A DNA stretch of 37,792 nt from Deltaproteobacteria bacterium (GCA_004356615.1 SMWT01000121.1:1-37792); one strand, 5' to 3'. Shown: positions 7,715 to 16,224, numbered from the stretch's first letter. Notes: generated from the letters alone by a model not told the origin. Made by a program: numbers and translations.

Positions 7715-8434
7715 ATGGGAAAAAGCACTCCAAAAAATATTATTTCTATCACCGACTTAACTCTTATAAAACAAAGTGAAGAGATTCAAAACCTCAAGGA
7801 CCAGCACAGGAAAACCTGTGAAATGGCAGTTAGGACCATCCTGCAGGCACTTGACGCAAAAGACCATTACACCTACAACCACAGTACTAGAGTCGCCTGG
7901 TACTCCCTAAATCTAGGGCGGGAAATGGGATTTAAGGAAAAGGAGCTATATGACCTGGAAATGGCCGGTCTATTCCACGATGTTGGGAAGATAGGAACTC
8001 CAGACTCTGTTTTAAATAAGCCTACCAGATTAAATGAAGATGAATTTGAGATTATGAAGGAACATCCAGTAAAATCTGCTGAAATTCTTGAAGGATTTAA
8101 AGATTTTAAGATCATAGCCAAAATAGCCAAGCACCATCATGAAAGATTTGATGGAAGAGGCTATCCTGATGGCCTAAAGGGAGATGAAATTCCCCTTTTC
8201 TCCCGGATCATTCTTATTTCTGACACTTTTGATGCCATGACCTCTAGTCGCCCCTATCGCAAGGGCCTATCCAATAAAATTGCATATGAAGAATTGGATG
8301 AGTTTTCAGGCTCACAATTTGATCCAGAACTAGTGAAATTTTTCATCAAGGCAATGAAAAAAGAAGAACAAAAAAATGAATCTACCTTCTTTTTAAAAAT
8401 AGTCGATAAAAATTTTGCTAAGAAAGCTGCCTGA
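7715..8434 (+). CDS. HD-GYP domain protein (putative cyclic-di-GMP phosphodiesterase)
   Basis: 239 residues. After a ~35-residue N-terminal helix comes a full HD-GYP domain: H56 in YNHSTRV, HD at 88-89 (GLFHDVGKIG), H117 in KEHP, HHE at 141-143, GYP at 149-151, and D170 in ISDTFDAMTS. These are the metal ligands and GYP signature of enzymes that hydrolyse cyclic-di-GMP. There is no receiver or PAS domain, so control must come from a partner. It is divergent from the SpoIIE-like gene with 86 bases between the ATGs. The stop (8434) is one base from the stop of the convergent gene. Confidence 0.9.
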   Translation: MGKSTPKNIISITDLTLIKQSEEIQNLKDQHRKTCEMAVRTILQALDAKDHYTYNHSTRVAWYSLNLGREMGFKEKELYDLEMAGLFHDVGKIGTPDSVLNKPTRLNEDEFEIMKEHPVKSAEILEGFKDFKIIAKIAKHHHERFDGRGYPDGLKGDEIPLFSRIILISDTFDAMTSSRPYRKGLSNKIAYEELDEFSGSQFDPELVKFFIKAMKKEEQKNESTFFLKIVDKNFAKKAA

Positions 8435-8435
8435 T

Positions 8436-9272
8436 TTATTTACAAAAATCAGTTTTTAGATTGGTGTTTATAAAATTGGTCTGGATAATTCGACAATCAT
8501 TTTCATTTTTATATACGTCTTTTGTAAAGCACTCAAATCCCTTGCCATTTTCCTTGGCCCATTTGAGGTTATCCCTGCAGGCAAAATAAGAGTTTTTATC
8601 TACACATGCCCAATGCTTACCTTTGCAATTATAGACTAATCCTCGACCCACTTCATCGTAAGTGGGTGGATCAACATACTCGGCCGGCCCTTTTAATTCC
8701 TCTTCTGTAGGCGCACCAATTTCTTCCACAATCTTTTCCACTTCTTTGGCCAGTTCCTGAGTTTCTTGTTTAGGTGTTGGGGGTACTGAGCTTATATCTC
8801 TTTTCACCGTTGCTTCAGGTTCTTTCACTAATGCGGGTGGTTGGACCTGAAGAACTGGTTTGGGTGCCTCTACCTTTTTAGCAGGTTTTTCTACCTGCTC
8901 TTTCTTGGCGACTTTTTTCTTGGGTGCTTTTTTAGGTTTAGAGGCCTTTTTCTTTTTGGCCCTAGTCTTTTTGACGGGTGCTTTAGGCGCATCTCCTGAA
9001 TCTTTAGTCATTTCATCAAAGGCGAAAAAGGCCACAACAATGCCAGCAGCAATTTTAATATAGAGACCTTTTTTCTTCTTGGCGGCGGCCTCTTCATCTT
9101 CCTCTTCTTCTTCTTCCTCGTCCTCTTCTTCACTTGCTTTGGTTTTTACTTCGACTTCTTCCCCTTCTGGGGTTTCCTCTGCTTCGACTTCTTCTATTTC
9201 AACATCTTCCTTTTTTCCAAAAGGAATCAGATCCATGATTTTTTCTTTTAGGGAGTTTAAGTCTAATTTCAT
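8436..9272 (-). CDS. Membrane-anchored acidic/basic protein with C-terminal Cys domain, unknown
   Basis: 278 residues with a striking charge layout. An acidic N-terminus (22-61, with an almost pure Glu/Asp run at 48-61) is followed by KKKK, one membrane segment (69-85), a Lys/Pro/Ala-rich stalk (95-140), an acidic stretch (165-195), and a compact ~70-residue C-terminal domain with six cysteines (216, 223, 232, 248, 260, 277). The organisation resembles TonB-like or envelope-spanning proteins: acidic cytoplasmic tail, transmembrane anchor, Pro-rich spacer, disulfide-bonded outer domain. No family is recognised. Because of the biased codons, the opposite strand shows a spurious poly-Ser frame. 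Confidence 0.7.
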   Translation of the reverse strand: MKLDLNSLKEKIMDLIPFGKKEDVEIEEVEAEETPEGEEVEVKTKASEEEDEEEEEEEDEEAAAKKKKGLYIKIAAGIVVAFFAFDEMTKDSGDAPKAPVKKTRAKKKKASKPKKAPKKKVAKKEQVEKPAKKVEAPKPVLQVQPPALVKEPEATVKRDISSVPPTPKQETQELAKEVEKIVEEIGAPTEEELKGPAEYVDPPTYDEVGRGLVYNCKGKHWACVDKNSYFACRDNLKWAKENGKGFECFTKDVYKNENDCRIIQTNFINTNLKTDFCK

Positions 9273-9308
9273 ATACAGGTCTTATCGAAAAAAAACGATT
9301 TTAATTAA

Positions 9309-9337
9309 ATAATAAAAGCATAATTATTTAAAAACAA
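9309..9337 (-). promoter_or_regulatory. Candidate promoter for the gene at 9272
   Basis: On the minus strand, TTGTTT (9337-9332), a 17-base spacer and TATTAT (9314-9309). It would start transcription near 9302, about 30 bases before the ATG. It lies in the 74-base gap after the ATP-grasp gene. The region is very AT-rich, so a chance match is possible. Confidence 0.35.
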
Positions 9338-9346
9338 AGGATATTG

Positions 9347-10462
9347 CTATAGTATAAACTGGTCAAGTAATAGCGATGGGGAAAAGGGCCTCTTCCCTAT
9401 AGAAATCTTATCCCATATTTTTTGTGCCATAACATTAATCTCTGCAAGCGTTTCCCCAGATACAAAGAAAGAAGAAAATAGGCCATCTTGAGGTGAAAGG
9501 GGAATGACCCCTTTCTCATTTTGATAAAGTAAAGTTGTCAATTGCTCTAATCTAGCAGCAAAGTTTTCACATGGTGATAGATCTTTGGTCGCGAAATTCA
9601 AAAATATCCCTACTCCACCCGGAGACAGAAAGGCCCTTAGCCGGTTAATAAAAAGGCCAAAGGATTTACGGTAATTTACTTCAACTAAAGGGTAATACTT
9701 AATCTGATTTTCTTCTTTATACAAAAATGAATCAATTTGAATTAAACCCTCTGCCCCCTTTTTAAGGTATAGGTCATAAATCTTATGCTGGGCATCCCAT
9801 ATTACGTCTCTATTAAATCCCCATTTTTTTTCGATAAAGTTAAAAAGATCATTAAAATCTTTATAAACTATGCCTCCTTTAAATTTTCCATCCTTAGAGT
9901 TTAAATTCCAAAGAACTTCGACTTCACTCTGGCCAAATATAAACCCAAGATCCATCAAACGCCTAAAATAAGGGGCCATAACAAGGGATCGTTCATTTAA
10001 TCTATTTGAAAGTTTTTTTTTATTAAAATTTTTAAGCGATAGGATCAAGCTATTATTTCCCGCGGCCAAATAGGGATCCCTTATAAAATAATCCCTATCA
10101 GGATTACTTTTTAAGATTTTTTCAATATCTTCAATATTTTTTACTTCCCTGACCCCTGTGGGACAAAACCCATTTTCCTGGGCAATTTCAAGGGCGGTAA
10201 TTTTAGAATTTAACACTCTACTTTTTTCACTCAGTTCCCCCCACCAATCTTTTGGATTTAGGTCTCTAGGAGAAAGCTCAGGAATTTCAAGTCCGAGATG
10301 CTTTAAAAACTCAAGATAATCTTTTGGATAGTCTCTGATATTTTTAAGTTTTTTACCCTCAAAAAAGAAATAGATGTATTCAAATTCCTTATTAAAACTT
10401 GTTTTGCTCTCAAGCTTATAAAGCTCAGGCTCAAAATCTATATTTACAAAGTCACTGGACAT
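9347..10462 (-). CDS. ATP-grasp fold protein, partner of the DUF455 protein
   Basis: 371 residues. I see an ATP-grasp pattern: NSKITALEIAQENGF (85-99) at the start of the ATP-binding region, YFIRDPYLAAGNNSLIL (125-141) with R128 and the small Gly loop, LVMAPYFRRLMDLGF (160-174), QIDSF (242-246) and the metal/ATP motif PLVEVNYRKSFG (258-269). This is how ATP-dependent amide or peptide ligases look, so a carboxylate-amine ligase is the likely chemistry; the substrate is unknown. The first ~80 residues are a separate N-terminal region. The gene overlaps the end of the DUF455 gene by eleven bases, indicating coupled expression. Confidence 0.6.
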   Translation of the reverse strand: MSSDFVNIDFEPELYKLESKTSFNKEFEYIYFFFEGKKLKNIRDYPKDYLEFLKHLGLEIPELSPRDLNPKDWWGELSEKSRVLNSKITALEIAQENGFCPTGVREVKNIEDIEKILKSNPDRDYFIRDPYLAAGNNSLILSLKNFNKKKLSNRLNERSLVMAPYFRRLMDLGFIFGQSEVEVLWNLNSKDGKFKGGIVYKDFNDLFNFIEKKWGFNRDVIWDAQHKIYDLYLKKGAEGLIQIDSFLYKEENQIKYYPLVEVNYRKSFGLFINRLRAFLSPGGVGIFLNFATKDLSPCENFAARLEQLTTLLYQNEKGVIPLSPQDGLFSSFFVSGETLAEINVMAQKIWDKISIGKRPFSPSLLLDQFIL

Positions 10463-11270
10463 CCTCTCTCCGATTAAAAATCCTGTTTTCTTCGCGATAA
10501 TTTTTTATCTTCTCCACAAAAGCGGGATCAAAACCTAAATCTCGTCGAACCTGGGCATTAAAATGGATCCCCTTAGATCTAGAAGGTGAGAGATTTTCAG
10601 GCAAAAGAGATTTATAATAATCAAATAATTCCTGATCCTCTTTCCACTTATCCAAAAATTTCAGGCCTAGTTTTACGTGGGAAACTTCATCCTCAAAAAT
10701 CGCTTGCATAATCTTAGCGGAATCAAAGTCATGAACTTCACTAAATACTTCACGGTAAAAAAGGCAAAAGTCCAAATTTGCTGTTTCAAAAGTAAGAGAC
10801 ATTACTGCCAAGAATTCTTCCTTCGTATCCAAATACTTCATCTGTTTCCAGAAGAAATCATTTAACGGATAGTCACCAAACTCCACCCCAAGATCACCCA
10901 TTCTTTCAAGATACATTTTTAAATGTTTTTGCTCGTCTTTTAAGGCCGAAAGAACACCAGATTTTAGTTTCACATCATCCTTACTCTCAGTTGGAAACTT
11001 AAGCAAAAAGGCGGCCATCATCTCAATCGCTAAGAGTTCATGATTGGCAAAGAAGTGGAGCGCCATGCCTCTTTTTTCATTTTGATGAAACTGAGAGACT
11101 TTGGGGAATTTTAATTTCTCACTGGAAAACTTGAGTTGATTAGATCTTGCCGGACTGTCGGGAATGCTCTCGCCTTTCCCTAATTTAAATGAAGATCCCT
11201 CGAAGGAAGCTAGTTTATCAGCTAAGCTTGAGCTGCATAAAATATTTCGCGCAAAGTTTTCTGGCGTCAT
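10452..11270 (-). CDS. DUF455 family ferritin-like protein
   Basis: 272 residues with a four-helix ferritin-like core. The likely di-metal ligands are E78 in ANHELLAIE, the ExxH at 113-116 (DEQKHLK), E162 in FETANLDF, and the ExxH at 195-198 (EDEVSHVKLG). Members of DUF455 are thought to be di-iron proteins; the reaction is uncharacterised. All ligand positions are intact. The ATG overlaps the helicase stop by four bases, and the gene overlaps the ATP-grasp gene. An oxidase/oxygenase or metal-storage step feeding the ATP-grasp ligase is possible, but that is inference. Confidence 0.85.
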   Translation of the reverse strand: MTPENFARNILCSSSLADKLASFEGSSFKLGKGESIPDSPARSNQLKFSSEKLKFPKVSQFHQNEKRGMALHFFANHELLAIEMMAAFLLKFPTESKDDVKLKSGVLSALKDEQKHLKMYLERMGDLGVEFGDYPLNDFFWKQMKYLDTKEEFLAVMSLTFETANLDFCLFYREVFSEVHDFDSAKIMQAIFEDEVSHVKLGLKFLDKWKEDQELFDYYKSLLPENLSPSRSKGIHFNAQVRRDLGFDPAFVEKIKNYREENRIFNRREDVQ

Positions 11271-13834
11271 CGTCGTCGTCTTTTTTTAGATGGCCTTCCT
11301 TTTCCTTCAATTTTTTTTGGAGGGCCCCTTCTATTCCTTGAAAATCTTCGTTGCTTAAAACAGTCTTCACAAATTGCAAACTTGGAATATTCCTGCAATT
11401 TTTTGCCGCAACTATTGCAAGTGGGAACGATTTTATCAGAAAGCAGATCGTTCAGTCTTTCAATCGCCTTTCCTTTATTTTCTAAAAGGAGTTCATCATC
11501 AAATTCAAAATGTTTATTATTAAAGTGCCGTGAGAGCCACTGATACAGTTCCACACATTTTATAGAAGTCTCTAAATAATCAATATCGCCCGAATCTGAA
11601 TTAAGAGGCTCATGGAGGATTGGGCCTCCTCTTACAAAGTGATTTAAGATCCAAACATAATATTGAACATGCTCTAGGAGTCCTAAATTTACCGGGGCAC
11701 AGGCAAAACCAAAAATTTCTGAGGAACTAAGTATACTTTCTGAATCGGCATTTTCCACCATTTCTGCCAACTCGATCATCTCTTTTAAATCTACGCAGTA
11801 AAAGGGTTTTTTAAATTCCATGGTATTGAAGAGTTGGAGGAATTCAGAGAGTTTTAGTACCGGAAGGGCATGCCCCTTAAGCGCATTATTAACCTGGCTA
11901 AAAATATCCAGATCTGGACCTACCATACAATTTATTTTTTGCTCAAGGGTAGATTCCAAAGCATGTTTAATCATGTTAAGTCCATCTTCCACTCGGGTAA
12001 GACAAGATACCTTCCCTTCCGGAAACCTTTGATATCTTCCGGCCCTGCCGGCAATTTGTTTGATCTCACTCTTAGTTAAGACGTATTCTTGATTATCAAA
12101 AAACTTTGAAAGCGTTGAAAAAATTATTCTCTTAATAGGAAGATTCATCCCCATGGCGATGGCATCCGTTGATACCATAACATCGGTCTCACCCTGATCA
12201 AATTTTCTCGCCTGCTCTCTTCTTACTTCAGGACTTAACCTTCCATAAACTACAGATACTTTAAACCCCAGTCTTTCGAGATCCATTTTATACCTAAGAG
12301 CATTTCTTCTAGAAAAAACCACTAAAGCATCATGTTTTTCAAGTTCTCCAACAGTGTAAGTTCTAGGGGAGATGTTTAGATCTGTCATACGCTCATAGTA
12401 CTTTACTTCCAGGGTATCACCGCAGAGATCGACAATTTGTTGGACCAAATCAAGAACTGAAGGGTCTCCACAAATATGGACTTCCTCGGCCATAATATTA
12501 ACCAAGGCCCGGGTCCAGGCCCAGCCTCTTTGAGTATCAGTAATCATTTGAATTTCATCGATTACACAAATATCAAAATTTTCCGCCAAACGGGCCATTT
12601 CAATGGTTGAGGAATAATGAGTTGCCCCTTCTGTTTCAATGACCTCTTCACCGGTTAAAAGAGTTGTCTTAACTCCTCCCGTATTCATTGTATCGTAGAG
12701 CTCACCCGCGAGAAGTCTAAGAGGTGCGAGATAACATCCTTTTTTTGCCTTCATCAGAGTCTTTACCGCAAAGTAGGTTTTACCTGAATTGGTGGGGCCG
12801 GCGTGATAGATAATCTTTCTTTTAAGCGTCCTGGCCAGGGAGTGAATCCAAAACTCTCCTAGATATTCCTGAAGAATCTTTCCGGAGATATCCTTTCTTT
12901 TAAGTATCATCAGGGTATTAAGGAGTTTTTTAAATTCTCTTTCTAGATATTTTTCATTTTTCCAAATATTAGAGGAAAGTTGGCGAAAAAATCGGTTGTA
13001 TTCATTTTCACCTACAAGATCCTGTCTTAATCCTTGTCCTTTAAGGATATCCCTAAAAAATTTCTCTAAGGTACTTGAGTGTTCTTTAGCGAGGGCCGAT
13101 GGGTAAGTAAAATAGTTTTTTACCTGATTTTTCACCTGAGACTCGAGTCTATTAAGAGAGGATTTTTTTAATTTTTTTCTAAATCTAAAAAATAGTTTGT
13201 CGAGATCCTTTTGCAAAGAATAATAAATATTGCTTACCGCCTTGATTCCATCATCAAGACTCTCTTCAATGGCCTCTCTAGTATCTTCGATTTTTTCAAC
13301 ACACTCCTTGTAAAGAGTCTCTCTGATTCTTGATTTATAATCTGCCAAACAAACTCGGCAAAGACAGCTGAGCTCACTAGAAGAGAGATCCAAATAGAAG
13401 TTTTCCTTTAAATTATCTAAATTCTTTTGATGGGCCAATTCTTTTTTTCGCGCCCATTCCTCAAAAGACTCGCTAATCTTTTTAATTAAGTCCTCACCAG
13501 GGTTGCCATCTTCTGCAAAGGCCATTTGGGCCTTCTCAGGGAATAGATAATCATCGAGGAAACAAAGTTCGACAATATATTCCCGCCGGAAAAACTCCCC
13601 TAAAGGCATAAATTCTTTTTCAAAATCAGGAATAAAAAAAGGAAATTTTTTGAAAAACTGCCCTAGCTTGGTTTGTAGCTCGCTCAGAAATTCAAGTACC
13701 ACCTGGGCCTTTTCAATAGATCTGATGAAATCATCTTCTTCGGAAAAGGCGTTCACCTTAATAATGGTTTCGCGTTCCGTCTCTAAATATTCCTTTATGT
13801 CCTGAAAGGGAGGCAGTGGGGGTAAATTCTCCAT
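11267..13834 (-). CDS. SUV3-like DExH RNA helicase with C-terminal zinc ribbon
   Basis: 855 residues. The helicase core matches mitochondrial/alphaproteobacterial SUV3. It has Walker A GPTNSGKT (346-353), APLRLLAGE, TGEE, DEIQM (426-430, the DExH variant motif II), QRGWAWTRAL, CGDPSVLDL, then domain 2 with VFSRR, DVMVSTDAIAMGMNLP and QIAGRAGR. SUV3 unwinds RNA for degradation with a 3'-5' exonuclease. Around the core are a ~340-residue helical, charged N-terminal extension with a CLCRVC cluster and a C-terminal zinc ribbon (C806, C809, C822, C825) ending in a basic KKRRRR tail that could bind nucleic acid. It is followed by DUF455 with a four-base overlap. Confidence 0.88.
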   Translation of the reverse strand: MENLPPLPPFQDIKEYLETERETIIKVNAFSEEDDFIRSIEKAQVVLEFLSELQTKLGQFFKKFPFFIPDFEKEFMPLGEFFRREYIVELCFLDDYLFPEKAQMAFAEDGNPGEDLIKKISESFEEWARKKELAHQKNLDNLKENFYLDLSSSELSCLCRVCLADYKSRIRETLYKECVEKIEDTREAIEESLDDGIKAVSNIYYSLQKDLDKLFFRFRKKLKKSSLNRLESQVKNQVKNYFTYPSALAKEHSSTLEKFFRDILKGQGLRQDLVGENEYNRFFRQLSSNIWKNEKYLEREFKKLLNTLMILKRKDISGKILQEYLGEFWIHSLARTLKRKIIYHAGPTNSGKTYFAVKTLMKAKKGCYLAPLRLLAGELYDTMNTGGVKTTLLTGEEVIETEGATHYSSTIEMARLAENFDICVIDEIQMITDTQRGWAWTRALVNIMAEEVHICGDPSVLDLVQQIVDLCGDTLEVKYYERMTDLNISPRTYTVGELEKHDALVVFSRRNALRYKMDLERLGFKVSVVYGRLSPEVRREQARKFDQGETDVMVSTDAIAMGMNLPIKRIIFSTLSKFFDNQEYVLTKSEIKQIAGRAGRYQRFPEGKVSCLTRVEDGLNMIKHALESTLEQKINCMVGPDLDIFSQVNNALKGHALPVLKLSEFLQLFNTMEFKKPFYCVDLKEMIELAEMVENADSESILSSSEIFGFACAPVNLGLLEHVQYYVWILNHFVRGGPILHEPLNSDSGDIDYLETSIKCVELYQWLSRHFNNKHFEFDDELLLENKGKAIERLNDLLSDKIVPTCNSCGKKLQEYSKFAICEDCFKQRRFSRNRRGPPKKIEGKGRPSKKRRRR

Positions 13835-13870
13835 GACCTAATCTACCCCACCTTACTCGAGGCGTAAATG

Positions 13871-15049
13871 CTATTGATCCATCTCGAGAAGATAGCTGAT
13901 ACCAAGTTTTGCAAATTTAACTGCATGCAAGGCCCCATACTCTGATTTATCAAGGGTATCCCTACTAGAGTGGATATGAGGATTAGCATTTCTTATTTGG
14001 GCCTCAAAGGGAAAGGAGGCGGTAAATCCGGCCTGATTCCAAGAGGCGTGATCAGAGCAGGCATACCCACATCTGCCATAACTCCAGGTGGCCCCCACAT
14101 AGCGATCAATCAGTTTGGCCAAGAATCTATTTTGTTCACTTGAGGTAAAATCTGAAACCAAGGTGATATCATTGTTTGAGCCTTTGTAATTGGTCATATC
14201 AAATTGAATGACTCCTATCACATCTCGGCCTTTTAAAGAGTTGGCAACATCCCTTGACCCTCTAAGGCCAACCTCTTCAGCAGCGTAGGAGATAAACTTT
14301 AAAGTCCTTTGGGGTTTATAATTATTAGCTACCACCAACCTTATAAGCTCAGTGATAACGGCTATTCCCGAGGCATTGTCATCGGCACCGGGTGCCCTAT
14401 TGTCTTGTCTTCGCCCATACCTAGAGCCGGAGATGGAATCTCCATGGCCACCAAAGACGATAATCTCCCCAGGAGTTTTACTACCTTTAATGGTAAGGAT
14501 GACACTTGATTGCCTCCAGCTATGTTTGAACTCTTTAACCGAGATATCATTTCTTTTCTTAGTTAGTTTAGTCCAATAAGATTTGATCCATCTTTGCGAG
14601 GCCAGTCCTGTCTTGTTTTTATAGTGACGATTGGGATAGCTCGATAATTTTTCAATAACTTCAATTATCTTTTTTTCATCCACCTGCCCAAGATAGCTAG
14701 AAACTAAATCTTGCCGGTTAATGGAATAATCAACGAATAAAGAATCTTTTTTTAAAACGGGTTCAAAAACATTTTTGGCATCAGAGTAACTCTCATGAAA
14801 CATGAATCCACCACAACGATGAAACTCACTGTGCATAACTTCTGATATTTTTTCAATATCTGCTTTATTGACTTCCACAACAGCAACTTTGCCATCAGAC
14901 TTAGGTACGTATGAGATAAACTTTTCTTTTTTCAAAATAGATAAAGTATCAGCATCAACTGAGATAAAGACTTTTTCTGGGGTGCTGGCAAAGGCATTGC
15001 CTGCCATAAAAAGTAAAATAAGAATCAATTCTTTTAAAGGGAAAAACAT
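13871..15049 (-). CDS. Secreted M28 family aminopeptidase
   Basis: 392 residues with a signal peptide (1-21, FAS cleavage region). The catalytic domain carries the two-zinc M28 set: H202 in GGHGDSISG, D223 in GADDNASG, the E258/E259 pair in AAEEVGLRGS, D284 in QFDMT, and H360 in NPHIHSSRDT. C327 and C331 (RCGYACSDH) match the disulfide loop of Vibrio/Aeromonas leucyl aminopeptidases. It should remove N-terminal residues from peptides outside the cytoplasm. AGGAGG sits five bases before the ATG. It is the first gene of the minus-strand run to 8436, but a 36-base gap and unrelated role make co-transcription with the helicase uncertain. Confidence 0.93.
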   Translation of the reverse strand: MFFPLKELILILLFMAGNAFASTPEKVFISVDADTLSILKKEKFISYVPKSDGKVAVVEVNKADIEKISEVMHSEFHRCGGFMFHESYSDAKNVFEPVLKKDSLFVDYSINRQDLVSSYLGQVDEKKIIEVIEKLSSYPNRHYKNKTGLASQRWIKSYWTKLTKKRNDISVKEFKHSWRQSSVILTIKGSKTPGEIIVFGGHGDSISGSRYGRRQDNRAPGADDNASGIAVITELIRLVVANNYKPQRTLKFISYAAEEVGLRGSRDVANSLKGRDVIGVIQFDMTNYKGSNNDITLVSDFTSSEQNRFLAKLIDRYVGATWSYGRCGYACSDHASWNQAGFTASFPFEAQIRNANPHIHSSRDTLDKSEYGALHAVKFAKLGISYLLEMDQ

Positions 15050-15074
15050 CCTGTCCTCCTAGTTTTGTAACTCC

Positions 15075-15124
15075 ATTTTACCAAGACTGAGACGCTCCGA
15101 GTCTAAAAATTGCTTACATATAAT
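15075..15124. promoter_or_regulatory. Divergent promoter region with hairpin (M28 peptidase / flavoprotein)
   Basis: A perfect -10 TATAAT for the plus-strand gene lies at 15119-15124. A -10-like TAAAAT for the minus-strand peptidase lies at 15080-15075. Between them is an interrupted palindrome: AGACT (15084-15088) pairs with AGTCT (15100-15104), and GAG with CTC around an ACG loop. Neither -35 is good, which fits an activator- or repressor-controlled pair. Confidence 0.35.
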
Positions 15125-15195
15125 GCGACGCATTTGTAGCTTTTCTTTTGACGGGACAGAGGATAATATTTTGCCAAAATTACGGGAGAGCTAAA

Positions 15196-16224
15196 TTGAT
15201 TAATACCTGGTTAACTGAAACTTTTAAGATCAAATACCCCATCATCATGGCACCTATGTTTCTCATCTCCAACAAAGAGATGTTAATTGAAGCGGCCAAG
15301 GCGGGAATCATGGGATGTGTTCCAGCGCTGAATTGGCGAACTGAAGATGAATTCAAAGAGGATATGCTCGATCTTAAAAAAAATATCACGGGGCCTTTTG
15401 GTATTAACCTCATTGTAAATAAATCCAATATTAAATTAAAAAAGCAACTGGATGTCTGCCTCGAAATAGAACCTGACTTTATTATTACAAGTCTTGGAAG
15501 CCCGGAACAGATTATTAAAAAATTTAAGGATAAAAAAACCAAAATCCTTTGTGATGTAGTGGATTTGAATTACGCCCTAAAAGTTGAAAAACTCGGCGCT
15601 GATGCCGTTATCGCCGTCAACTCAGGGGCAGGTGGACACGCGGGGCCTGTTCCCGCCAGCGTTTTAGTACCAAAGCTAGTTAAAGGCCAAGTCCTTCCGG
15701 TTATCTCCGCTGGAGGGATTGGAACAGGGGAAGGCCTACTATCAGTATTAACTCTTGGTGCTGGTGGCGCATCTATTGGGAGTCCCTTTATCGCCGCGAA
15801 AGAAAGTCCGGTAAGCAAAGAATACAAAAATGCATGTGTTAAATATGGTGCCGAAGATATCGTTCTCACCACAAAAATATCAGGTACGCCTTGTACTGTT
15901 ATCAATACCCCTTACGTAAAAAAAATTGGTACCAAACAAAATGCCGTTGAGTCTATGCTCACAAAAAATAAAATGCTTAAAAAATATATAAAGATGCTGA
16001 CCTGGTATATGGGAACTAAGGCCATCGAAAAGGCCGCCTTTAGTGCCACTTATAAAACGGTATGGTGTGCAGGTCCATCTATTGAATTTACCAATGAGGT
16101 AGAAGCAGTATCAGATATTGTTGAACGAATGATCAGCGAATATGATAGGGCCTTTAAAAATCTAAAGGCCCTAAGTCCTTTTAATGGGGAAGTAAACCAC
16201 CCCGTTTCAAAAGGGCATGTGTAG
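15196..16224 (+). CDS. Nitronate monooxygenase-like FMN protein
   Basis: 342 residues of the 2-nitropropane dioxygenase/nitronate monooxygenase TIM barrel. Signatures are YPIIMAPMFLIS near the N-terminus, the NSGAGGHAG loop carrying the active-site histidine, the FMN-phosphate loops SAGGIGTGEG and GAGGASIGS, and a C-terminal helical region. Family members oxidise alkyl nitronates; some relatives are enoyl-ACP reductases (FabK), which I cannot exclude. The start is a TTG at 15196 with GGGAG seven bases upstream; the frame continues to an earlier TTG at 15148, but that has no ribosome site. Its 3' end overlaps the convergent peptidase by 44 bases. Confidence 0.85.
   Translation: MINTWLTETFKIKYPIIMAPMFLISNKEMLIEAAKAGIMGCVPALNWRTEDEFKEDMLDLKKNITGPFGINLIVNKSNIKLKKQLDVCLEIEPDFIITSLGSPEQIIKKFKDKKTKILCDVVDLNYALKVEKLGADAVIAVNSGAGGHAGPVPASVLVPKLVKGQVLPVISAGGIGTGEGLLSVLTLGAGGASIGSPFIAAKESPVSKEYKNACVKYGAEDIVLTTKISGTPCTVINTPYVKKIGTKQNAVESMLTKNKMLKKYIKMLTWYMGTKAIEKAAFSATYKTVWCAGPSIEFTNEVEAVSDIVERMISEYDRAFKNLKALSPFNGEVNHPVSKGHV

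Noticed and set aside
7805-7818. ACAGG-AAAA-CCTGT hairpin
   Set aside because: It lies inside the HD-GYP coding sequence and has no nearby signal that gives it a role.
9079-9312. Poly-Ser open frame opposite the acidic membrane protein
   Set aside because: It is the complement of Glu/Asp codons in a gene with a coherent signal/domain layout, so it is a shadow.
13856-13888. Two CTCGAG sites 21 bases apart between peptidase and helicase genes
   Set aside because: They could pair, but there is no T run after them and six-base palindromes recur by chance; not convincing as a terminator or attenuator.
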